Shown here piece after piece: positions 9,145 through 17,800 of a DNA stretch of 64,000 bases. A program made the translations under genes and the position numbers. The notes under the pieces are model-generated. The model was not told the DNA's origin and did no database searches. It saw nothing but the letters and a program-made list of their open reading frames with translations. The stretch comes from Bacillota bacterium. Lineage in GTDB: Bacteria; Bacillota; Bacilli; Desulfuribacillales; Desulfuribacillaceae. The stretch covers positions 62,001 through 126,000 of the forward strand of contig JAEWFW010000004.1 in NCBI GenBank assembly GCA_023388635.1, read 5' to 3'. The stretch's first letter is position 1, and each line of letters starts with the position of its first letter.

Positions 9145-10083
9145 ATGATTATCAGCGCCAGCAGACGGACAGACATTCCGGCATTTTACGGAAAATGGAT
9201 GATCAATCGTTTAAAGGAAGGATATGTAATTGTCCAAAATCCGATTAACAAGAAACAGTTCAGCCGCATCAATCTTCAACGCGATGTTGTAGATTGTATC
9301 GTATTCTGGACGAAGAACCCCCAACCGTTTATGGAACAGATCAAGCAAATCGAGCAAATGGGTTATCCGTTCTATTTCCAGATGACGATCACACCCTATG
9401 ATTTGTCGATTGAGCAAGGATTGCCATCGAAGACCCAGATTGTCGAAAGCTGCAAATGTCTAAGTGATGCGATTGGACCGCATAGAATCGTCTGGCGCTA
9501 CGATCCAATCATCATTAGTTCGGAGCTGTCGGTTGCCTACCATCTCGATGCCTTCGGCAATTTGGCGCGGGAATTGAGTGGATATGTTGAACAGTGCCTA
9601 TTCAGTATTTATGATGAGTATCGCAAAACCCGTCAAAGGATGATGTCGATTGCACCGCGGGAATCGGATGGTTGTGAAAACAATGATTTATTGGCTGGGT
9701 TGGCAAAGGTTGCGTCTAGTCATAGCATGCGTCTTTCTGCATGTTGTGAGCAAGTGGACGGTTCACAATTTGGCATATCGAAAGCCGCTTGTATCGATCA
9801 GGAATTGATTGAACACATCGTAGGGTATCCGCTAAAAGCGAGCAAAGACACCAATCAGCGAGCGATGTGCAAGTGCATTGCAAGCATTGATATCGGTCAC
9901 TATGACACTTGCTCGCACGGCTGTCTTTATTGTTACGGAACATCCAGTCAATCGCTTGTCAAAAACAATCAAGAGAACCATCAAAAGCAATCACCATTGT
10001 TGATCGGGCAGGTAGACAAGACGATGGTTATCAAGGAGCGCAAAGTGGAGCTGTTACAAATAAAGCAGACGACATTATTTTGA
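9145..10083 (+). CDS. DUF1848 family protein (cysteine-rich, radical-SAM-like)
   Basis: About 312 residues. The N-terminal IISASRRTDIPAFYGKW and the central VFWTKNPQPF and VWRYDPI segments are hallmarks of DUF1848. The C-terminal part has clustered cysteines (CKC, then CSHGCLYCYG) resembling the iron-sulfur motif of radical SAM enzymes, but placed at the wrong end of the protein for the usual architecture. The biochemical role is unknown to me. ATG 9145 is preferred because GGAGAG precedes it by five bases; the GTG at 9112 would add eleven residues without a clear binding site. Its position behind three DNA-repair genes makes a repair link tempting but unproven. Confidence 0.8.
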   Translation: MIISASRRTDIPAFYGKWMINRLKEGYVIVQNPINKKQFSRINLQRDVVDCIVFWTKNPQPFMEQIKQIEQMGYPFYFQMTITPYDLSIEQGLPSKTQIVESCKCLSDAIGPHRIVWRYDPIIISSELSVAYHLDAFGNLARELSGYVEQCLFSIYDEYRKTRQRMMSIAPRESDGCENNDLLAGLAKVASSHSMRLSACCEQVDGSQFGISKAACIDQELIEHIVGYPLKASKDTNQRAMCKCIASIDIGHYDTCSHGCLYCYGTSSQSLVKNNQENHQKQSPLLIGQVDKTMVIKERKVELLQIKQTTLF

Positions 10084-10116
10084 AGAAATTCTCCAATTTA
10101 ATTTCAATTTCCTATC

Positions 10117-10145
10117 TTGCTATCGGTTTATTTTCAAAATAGAAT
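10117..10145 (+). promoter_or_regulatory. Sigma-A-type promoter of the sensor-kinase operon
   Basis: TTGCTA at 10117-10122, a 17-base spacer, and TAGAAT at 10140-10145, about 30-40 bases before the first sensor codon. Confidence 0.55.
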
Positions 10146-10181
10146 AATTCGTTACAAGCACTTCTAATTTTTATAAGGTAA

Positions 10182-10775
10182 GTGAACCGGATGAGAGTAC
10201 GAGCCCTTTTGACTACAGTTTTTGTAGTTATTTTTTTCAGTGCGTTTATGTTCTATCAATTTTCAAAAGCCGATGAACAAACCAGTCTTCCAAAAGCCGA
10301 TAACGGTTACCTCGATCTAAGCGGTTATGAATTATCAGATTCCGACCCAATCAGGCTGGATGGGGAATGGGAGTTCGTTCATGGAAAGCTGGTACAGTCC
10401 GACTATTTTGTTTCACAAAACCAATTTCTCTACGTCTCGGTCCCATCTCTTTGGAGAAATTATGAAATGGACGGAAGTCCGATCCCGCGTTATACGAGCG
10501 CCACTTATCATTTGACAGTTAAGGTCAATCCTAATGATCAGAACTTGGCGATTAAAACTACTAATATTCGTATGTCTAACAGCCTCTATATTAATGGAGA
10601 GCTGGTCAAGCAAAGCGGCAAACCGGCGGAGGATCGTTCTTATGTTCAGGGCAACAATCCTTATGTGGCATCGATTTATGCTGCGGATCCGATGATTGAT
10701 ATAGTCATTCATGTTGCCAATTTTGATTATGCAACAGGTGGAGGAATCCTTGGTTCGCTATACTTTGGAGATTAG
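10182..10775 (+). CDS. Extracellular sensor domain of a split 7TMR-DISM kinase (N-terminal piece)
   Basis: A 197-residue piece with a signal anchor (about 8-27) and a jelly-roll extracellular domain like those in front of 7TMR-DISM receptors, including SLYINGELVKQSG, the usual beta-strand signature. It ends with TAG at 10773-10775. The reading frame then continues without shift through five codons into the downstream kinase ORF, which begins with the juxtamembrane helix and seven transmembrane segments. So one receptor gene has been divided by an amber codon. The start is GTG 10182 or ATG 10191; neither has ideal spacing to the AAGG at 10175-10178. As a separate peptide it would be a signal-anchored periplasmic-side domain. 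Confidence 0.75.
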   Translation: MNRMRVRALLTTVFVVIFFSAFMFYQFSKADEQTSLPKADNGYLDLSGYELSDSDPIRLDGEWEFVHGKLVQSDYFVSQNQFLYVSVPSLWRNYEMDGSPIPRYTSATYHLTVKVNPNDQNLAIKTTNIRMSNSLYINGELVKQSGKPAEDRSYVQGNNPYVASIYAADPMIDIVIHVANFDYATGGGILGSLYFGD

Positions 10776-10790
10776 GATCGTATCTATCAA

Positions 10791-13265
10791 ATGAGGGAAC
10801 GTTCGATTGCCTATGACTGGATGATGTTTGCCATCTTCATGACGATGGGAATTTATTTTTTGGGATACTATTTTCAGTTTCGGAAAAGTATAAACTTCCT
10901 AATCTTTACGTTTTTTTGCTTTGCAACTGCTCTCTATACATTTACCCACGGTGAAAAAGTCCTGATGTCACTTTTCCCCTCAATGCTATATGACGCATTT
11001 GAGAGGATTCAATGCGTATCGGCCACTGCGATAGGCTTTTTTCTGCTATTATTCTATTACTTTACACTGCGAAAATTTGTTCATAAAAAAATAGTCATCA
11101 TTTTATCGGCATATGGTCTTATTTTGACATTTTTGTTTATCGTATTGCCTATTTCAATACAGTCTCATTTTGAGGTTGTATTGGGTATATACTTGCTCTT
11201 AAATTTCAGCTATATCATTTATATTACATTTGTCGCGGCTTTTTCACGGGCAAGCGGTGTTATTTATTTGCTGATTGCCGCTATTATTATGATGGTTTTG
11301 GCAGTTGCCGGCACTTTGGATGTGGCAGGAAATACGGCGATCAATCAGGCTTCTTCGCCTATTTTGTTATTTATTTACTTAATGATGATCGCACTCTACA
11401 TGTCCCATCACTTTACTACCGATTATCTGCAAAAAGATGAACTGACACGTCAAATGATCCAAGTTGATAGATTAAAAGATGAATTTCTTGCAAAAGCTTC
11501 ACACGAATTCCGAACGCCATTATTCGGAATTACTGCAATTGCCCAATCGATTCTTGACTCTAAAGAAGCCGAAGGTTTATCCAAATCCCAGGAGGAAAGG
11601 GTAGAACTGGTCACTAATGTTGCGAAACGGTTATCCAATTTGGTAAATGATGTTTTGGATTTTTCAAAGCTAAAACAAGGGAAACTGGAAATTGATTGTC
11701 GACCTATGGAGCTTTATTCCGCTGTACATGTTGCTGTGGAAATTTGCCGCTATCTGGTGGGGGAAAATGTCGAAATTATTAACCGAATTGCAAAAAATCG
11801 ACATTACGTAATGGCTGATGAAAATCGCTTGCGGCAGATCTTATACAACCTCATAGGCAATGCCGCGAAATACACGCACGAAGGTCAAATTGTAGTTGAA
11901 TGCACAGAAAAAAACGGGCTTGTTCATGTTTCTATTGCTGACACTGGAATAGGAATGAAAGAGGCTGACCTTGCGACGATTTTCGCCCCTTTTCAACAGG
12001 CAGACAATCAAGCCGATGGGGCGGGGCTTGGTCTGAATATTACAAAACAGCTTATTGAACTGCAAGGAGGTCGCATTACTGTTCAATCAGAAGCGGGAAA
12101 AGGTTCGGTATTCTCATTTACTATTCCCATTGCAACGGGCGCACTCGCAGAAAAGGCGTCGGAACAGAATGGGGCGTTCCGCTCCGCAGATTTACCGGGG
12201 ATCAAACAAAACAGACAGGTTCTTTTCCATACACCGTATGTGATTGACAATGGCTGCGATAAAAATATTCTGATAGCAGATGATGATCATACGAATCTAA
12301 AAGTATTGATAGATATCGCAAACAACGAGGGCTATAATATTGTCGCAGTGGAAAATGGAGAACAGGTTCTTCAACAGCTAAAACAACGCGATTTTACCCT
12401 TATCTTGCTCGATATTATGATGCCGAAAATGTCTGGTTTTGAGGTTTGTCAACATATCAGGAATTCTCATAGCCTTACGGATTTGCCTGTTCTGATGTTG
12501 ACCGCAGCGATTATTCATGAGGATGTCGTCGTCGCCTTTCAATCAGGTGCTAATGATTTTTTACATAAACCGTTTGATACATCGGAATTGAAAATGCGCA
12601 TGCGCAATCTCATTACGATGAAAGAATCAGCTTTCACAGCCACAAAAATGGAGGTTGCGTTTCTACAGGCACAAATCAAGCCGCATTTCATCTATAACGT
12701 GCTTAATTCCATTTTGTCGCTGAGTTACAAAGACATCGACAAAACGCGAAGTTTGATCATCGACTTTGCCAATTTCCTGCGAAGGAGCTTTGTGTTCACC
12801 AATACAAATCAACAAGTACCGCTTTCTCATGAGATTTCGCTAATCGAATCCTATGTCAACATCGAGCAAGAGCTTTATCCGGATCGATTTACATTTGAAC
12901 TGGAAATGGATGCAGATGAAAAATTTATGCTGCCTCCGTTGCTCATTCAACCACTCGTGGAGAATGCGATTCGCCATTCCATTAACAGAAGAAAAGAAGT
13001 CGGGTTTGTCAAGGTAGTAATTAAAAGTGCAGCTGATCATATTTTGATAAAAATCACCGATAATGGGGAAGGCATGTCGGCTGAAAAACTCAATCAAATC
13101 CGCAACAAGCCTCTGGAAACTGATGGAGGAGTCGGGCTCGCCAACATTATGAAACGTATAAATCAATGGAGTGGGGCGACATTTAACATTGAAAGTGACG
13201 AACTGATGGGAACAGCGATCACAATGACCGTTCCTAAAAGTTTTGCAAACGTAAAAGAGGGATAA
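10791..13265 (+). CDS. Hybrid sensor histidine kinase, 7TMR-DISM transmembrane part, two kinase cores
   Basis: An 824-residue protein in frame with the preceding extracellular domain. Order: seven transmembrane helices (about 10-205), a HisKA domain with ASHEFRTP (phospho-His near 237), HATPase with DTGIGM and GAGLGL, a receiver domain with LLDIMMP (Asp near 540), then a LytS-type His_kinase segment with QIKPHFIYNVLNS and a second HATPase ending in DNGEGM. Two catalytic cores in one chain permit internal phosphorelay plus output to the adjacent response regulator. It could be reinitiated at ATG 10791 after the upstream TAG, although no convincing ribosome binding site precedes it. Without that the gene is inactivated. 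Confidence 0.88.
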   Translation: MRERSIAYDWMMFAIFMTMGIYFLGYYFQFRKSINFLIFTFFCFATALYTFTHGEKVLMSLFPSMLYDAFERIQCVSATAIGFFLLLFYYFTLRKFVHKKIVIILSAYGLILTFLFIVLPISIQSHFEVVLGIYLLLNFSYIIYITFVAAFSRASGVIYLLIAAIIMMVLAVAGTLDVAGNTAINQASSPILLFIYLMMIALYMSHHFTTDYLQKDELTRQMIQVDRLKDEFLAKASHEFRTPLFGITAIAQSILDSKEAEGLSKSQEERVELVTNVAKRLSNLVNDVLDFSKLKQGKLEIDCRPMELYSAVHVAVEICRYLVGENVEIINRIAKNRHYVMADENRLRQILYNLIGNAAKYTHEGQIVVECTEKNGLVHVSIADTGIGMKEADLATIFAPFQQADNQADGAGLGLNITKQLIELQGGRITVQSEAGKGSVFSFTIPIATGALAEKASEQNGAFRSADLPGIKQNRQVLFHTPYVIDNGCDKNILIADDDHTNLKVLIDIANNEGYNIVAVENGEQVLQQLKQRDFTLILLDIMMPKMSGFEVCQHIRNSHSLTDLPVLMLTAAIIHEDVVVAFQSGANDFLHKPFDTSELKMRMRNLITMKESAFTATKMEVAFLQAQIKPHFIYNVLNSILSLSYKDIDKTRSLIIDFANFLRRSFVFTNTNQQVPLSHEISLIESYVNIEQELYPDRFTFELEMDADEKFMLPPLLIQPLVENAIRHSINRRKEVGFVKVVIKSAADHILIKITDNGEGMSAEKLNQIRNKPLETDGGVGLANIMKRINQWSGATFNIESDELMGTAITMTVPKSFANVKEG

Positions 13266-13269
13266 AATC

Positions 13270-14373
13270 ATGTTAAAAGTTATTGTAATTGACGACCAGA
13301 TTCATTCTGTTACTTTGCTGGAGCATTTTCTGCAAGAAATTGACGGCATACAAGTGGCGGCAACCTATACGTGTCCAAGGGAGGCAATGGCTAATCTCAA
13401 GGAAATTCATCCTGATGTCATATTCTTAGATATTGAAATGCCAAATGCCAACGGCATTAAAATAGCAGAGCAGGTTTGGCAGTTGGTTGACACCTGTGAA
13501 ATCGTTTTTGTCACAGCCTATGATAGCTATGCACTAGATGCATTTGCCGTCCATGCATTTGATTATATTTTGAAGCCAGTGGACGGTAAACGATTAGCAA
13601 AAACAATTGCAAATATAAACAGGCGAAGAACTGGTATTACTCCAGTAAGCGTCGCCCAAAGCCCAATCTTAAAAGCACAGTTTATGGGCGATTTTGTTTT
13701 GTTTGATTTGGACGGATCTCCGATTAATTGGCGAACCCAAAAAGTAAAAGAATTATGTGCTTATCTGTTGCATCATCGTGAATTTGTCCACCGTGCAAAA
13801 ATCATCGAGGACTTGTGGCCAAACACTCCCCACGAGAAAGTGCATAACACGCTCTATACGAGTGTCTATCAGTTAAGAAAGGGATTGGAAAGGCAAGGGC
13901 TTGTCGGGGTGCTGCAATACACCGATGAACGGTATTCGCTGCATCTCGATATTCCCAGCGATGTCAGGGAGATTGAGAGTTTAATAGATTCTTTTAAACC
14001 TGAAAACGTGCCGAATATCATTAATCTGACCGCATATGAGTATTTGGAACGTGAAGATTATCGTTGGTCCTTTGATAAGCGGGAGCAACTACGCACGCGT
14101 TTGCTTCACGTATTAGAAGAAGTCAGCATTTTATCTGCCAAAGGGAGAAATATCGATGAGAAGTACTTAGAGCCCTGTTTGAAAAAGCTCGTTGCCCTCG
14201 ATCCGTATAACGAGTTGTATACAAAGCAGCTTATCCAGTATTATATCGGTATCAGAAACATTAGCCAAGCTGTTCGGACATATGAAAATTTTAACAACTT
14301 GCTGTGGGAAGACTTGAAGGAAAAACCTAGTTTCGAAACGCGGAAACTAATGAATCAATTTATTAAGTACTAG
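13270..14373 (+). CDS. Response regulator with winged helix and SARP-type BTAD domain
   Basis: A 367-residue regulator four bases behind the hybrid kinase. Residues 1-120 are a receiver domain (acidic pair DD at 8-9, phospho-Asp near 54 in LDIEMP, Lys in ILKPVD). Residues about 135-235 form a winged helix of the Trans_reg_C type, and the C-terminal 140 residues are the helical bacterial transcriptional activator domain known from SARP regulators. Such regulators bind direct repeats in promoters. The next gene, a large surface protein, carries a TTGTACAG direct repeat with 10-base period upstream and is the obvious candidate target. Confidence 0.85.
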   Translation: MLKVIVIDDQIHSVTLLEHFLQEIDGIQVAATYTCPREAMANLKEIHPDVIFLDIEMPNANGIKIAEQVWQLVDTCEIVFVTAYDSYALDAFAVHAFDYILKPVDGKRLAKTIANINRRRTGITPVSVAQSPILKAQFMGDFVLFDLDGSPINWRTQKVKELCAYLLHHREFVHRAKIIEDLWPNTPHEKVHNTLYTSVYQLRKGLERQGLVGVLQYTDERYSLHLDIPSDVREIESLIDSFKPENVPNIINLTAYEYLEREDYRWSFDKREQLRTRLLHVLEEVSILSAKGRNIDEKYLEPCLKKLVALDPYNELYTKQLIQYYIGIRNISQAVRTYENFNNLLWEDLKEKPSFETRKLMNQFIKY

Positions 14374-14477
14374 CAAAACACTCCCTCTTTCACCTCAGTA
14401 AGAGAGAGATGAATGCGACAATGATGAAAATTTAAAATCGGAAATGTTGATTTATCAAGGTTTCTGAACATCAGCAG

Positions 14478-14520
14478 GGTGTCTTAAAGTTGAAGATTCG
14501 ACTTTAAGACACCTTCTTTT
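14478..14520 (+). terminator. Intrinsic terminator of the kinase-regulator operon
   Basis: A perfect 13-bp stem (GGTGTCTTAAAGT at 14478-14490 with ACTTTAAGACACC at 14501-14513), ten-base loop, followed by TTCTTTT. Confidence 0.9.
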
Positions 14521-14863
14521 ATTTATCAGGAGACTATTTACTTGTACAGAAATTGTACAGCTAAGTCTTTTAGACTAATCATGTAGTAGTAAAAATTTCA
14601 CATTTGACGGTGGGCTGCTTCCTTACGCAGCAATGGTGCCCTAAGAAGGTTCTGTGAGTTTGCATAGGTATCTATTTAGGGATTTTTGGTTCAAGAAAGA
14701 AATGCATTTGAAGAGATTTATTTTTAAGGAGGTGTAAAACGTTAGCCATAGGTATTGATATACCGCGCTGTAAGCAAATCTTTATTTTATCTTTGTTTTT
14801 AATGGGAAAAGAAGACCGAGAAGTATTTAATTTCTTAGAATTCTATCAGAAGGGGATCAAATT
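14521..14863 (+). promoter_or_regulatory. Upstream region and leader of the large SLH surface protein
   Basis: A 343-base non-coding stretch. TTGTACAG is repeated directly at 14543 and 14553 (TGTACA is itself a palindrome), a possible site for the SARP-like regulator. The leader has competing hairpins: GCTGC (14614) with GCAGC (14627) enclosed by GGGC/GCCC (14612/14638), versus CCCTAA (14639) with TTAGGG (14676), the latter followed by ATTTTT. Both use the bases 14639-14641. An orphan strong ribosome-binding sequence AAGGAGGTG at about 14728-14736 is followed by no start codon at usable spacing. I recognise no known riboswitch class here. Confidence 0.4.
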
Positions 14864-17800
14864 ATGAAATTGAAATGTAAAAAAGTGTTAATTGTGCTAC
14901 TCAGTTTAATAATGACTGCAGTAGCAATTCCAATAGGAAGCGCACCTGTATATGCCAGCGGTAATCCTGTAGAAATTTGGACAGCGGAGGATTTGTACAA
15001 TGTGAGAAATGATCTTGAAGGAAGTTATATCTTGATGAATGATATTGATCTCGGTGGTGAAGACGGACCATATGGGGGTAGTTTTGATAATGGAAAGGGT
15101 TGGGACCCCATTGGTAAAGTAATTACACCGTTTACAGGTATTTTTAACGGCAACGGGCATAATATCAACGGACTTTACATTGATCGTCCTGATGAGGATT
15201 ACGTAGGATTGTTCGGTTGTGTTTTGGGCGTGAATATTCACAATTTAGGCGTTGAGAATGCAAATGTAAACGGGAAAAATGCTGTCGGGGGGATAGTAGG
15301 CTATCAGTTTTCCAGCAACATGAGCAATTCTTATCTCACGGGTGATGTATCAGGCATAGGCTATGTTGGAGGTCTGATAGGATATAATGAGGGCAGCAGT
15401 GTTAGCAATGCTTATTTCGAAGGAGGAGTTTCATGTGGTGACCGTTATGTGGGTGGCATCACGGGTGCTCAAAGGAATGGGAGTATTGGCGGTTCATACT
15501 CTACCGGTACAGTATCAGGTGAGGGATATGTCGGTGGTTTGGTAGGTTTTTTAGTAAGCTCAAATATTAAGAGTGTGATTAGACAGTCCTATTCTTCTAG
15601 TAATGTATCAGATACCGGCGATAAGTATACGTTTACTTATATCGGCGGTCTGGTAGGTTATGGTAGTTTGAGTGAGATCGTAGAGTCCTACTTCATAGGA
15701 AGCGTAGAGAGCACAAAACAGCATAGTTATGCCGGAGGATTAGTAGGCAGAAATAGTGAGGGGAATTCGATCATTGACTCTTATAGCACAGGAAACGTAT
15801 CGGGTAAGGAGTATGTTGGTGGTCTAGCGGGAGGAAATGAGGGTAGCATTGCCAAATCGTACGCCACGGGTCTAGTGTCATTCTCTTCATTGGGAGGTGG
15901 TCTCGTAGGGGGAAAGAGTAGTGATGGAGGAACCGTTACAGATTCCTATTGGGATTTCGAAACTTCGGGAGGTCACGACGGCAGTATTGGGGGCGACTGG
16001 TATGGGACGGAGGATATGCAGGAAGAAAGTACATTTGAGAACTGGAACTTTACCGAGGTATGGAAGATCGATGAAAATCCATCAAGCTACCCCTATCTTA
16101 AATGGGCTACATTACCGGCTATCTATTCACAGACTCGAAGTCAGGCAGCAGCAGAAGGACAGTCGGCAACTTTTAAAGTTCTAGCATCTACACCACAGGG
16201 GGGACCTATAAACTATCAGTGGAAAAAGGACGGGACTAACATCGATGGGGCGACCTCGGCAATATTCATCATATCTAACGTTCAAGCTTCAGATGCGGGG
16301 AGCTACAGGGTAGAAGTCAGCAATCAGGCAGGAAGTGTCATGAGCGCCCCGGCAACCTTGATATATAATTCGGTTAGCGGTGGTGGCGATCTTATAGAAA
16401 TCTGGACTGCGGAAGATTTGTACAATGTGAGAGATGATCTTGAGGGAAGTTATATCTTAATGGCTGATATTGACCTTAGCGATACATATGGAGCTAACTA
16501 TGATGAGGGTGGAGGCTGGAAACCTATTCGGCGCGGCGAGCATGTATTCGAGGGTATTTTTGACGGAAACGGTCATACGATCAGCGGACTTTATATCAAC
16601 CGTCCCGATGAGTATTATATAGGATTATTCGCTTATTTCACTGAGGAAGCAGAGGTATTCAATTTAAAATTGATCGATGTAAATGTGGTAGGGAATGAAA
16701 GTGTCGGTGGTTTGGTGGGCTATAGTGATGGCAGCATCAGCCAGGTTGGTGTCACAGGCAGGGTATCCGGCACTGATCATGCTGGTGGTCTAGTCGGCAC
16801 AAACGATGGTGATATCAGTAGTTCGTATGCCAACGTCAATGTAACAAGTGGTTATAGCGGTGGAGGATTAGCGGGGGTTAGTGCAGGTAATGGCGTCATT
16901 GAGGATACCTATGCACTGGGTGAGGTCAGAGCTGGGAAAAAGGCGGGAGGTTTGTTAGGTGACAACGGTGGAGTCTTGACAAGATCCTATGCCGCAGGTC
17001 GCGTGATTCTTACCGCCGAGTCGACTGCGGGAACAAGCGTCGGCGGTTTGGTGGGAAGAATGTCTTCCTATTATGATACGATCAGTGATTGTTACTGGGA
17101 TACGGAAACTACATTTCAGTCGGAAGCAGGTGTGAATGTAAACCCTGTAGCAGCAACTGGTCATATCACAGAGCAAATGAAACAACGAGACACTTTCGCA
17201 GACTGGAACTTTGATGATCTTTGGTTGATCGATACAAATCCGGCAAGTTATCCGTATTTTCAATGGCAGGGAGCAGGTTCGCAGCCAGTACCACCGACTA
17301 TCACAGGTCAGCCCCAGAACCAAACAGTGATCATAGGACAGACAGCGACATTTACTGTAACAGCAGAAGGTTCTGATCTCAGCTACCAGTGGAAAAAGAA
17401 TGGAACTGATATATCTAGTGAGACGGAGGCAATCCTGACGATTGACAATGCGCAGAGTGAAGATGCAGGAAGTTACACAGTAGAAGTCAGCAACACAGCA
17501 GGGAACATTATCAGTGATCCAGCAACCTTGACAGTCAATGAGGCAGGGTCTTTAACACTAAACTTTACACCGGGAGATAGTCTTGTAGGCTTACAATGGA
17601 GTGAAGTTCCCGAAACAGTATCGTATGCCGTTTATCAGGACACGTCACACATACAGACAGTGACAGGCAGCGTTTACAGTTATGAAGTAACAGGGCTGAC
17701 GAACGGGCAATCGTATACTTTCGAAGTACGGGCTTTTGATGCAGAACAAGTCGTCATAGCTGAGTCCGGTCAAATCAGTGCCACACCGCGAACAGTGCCT

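Noticed and set aside
10773..10775. Pyrrolysine read-through of the TAG in the sensor kinase
   Set aside because: Nothing in the window suggests pyl genes and other genes here end in TAG normally; a nonsense change or reinitiation is simpler.
14600..14690. Cyclic-di-GMP riboswitch before the SLH adhesin
   Set aside because: The conserved bases of either c-di-GMP class are not present; only generic hairpins are visible.
14743..14866. Open frame of about 40 codons behind a strong orphan ribosome binding site (AAGGAGGTG), ending at the SLH-protein start
   Set aside because: No ATG, GTG or TTG lies at usable spacing; may be a decayed leader ORF but cannot be supported as a gene.
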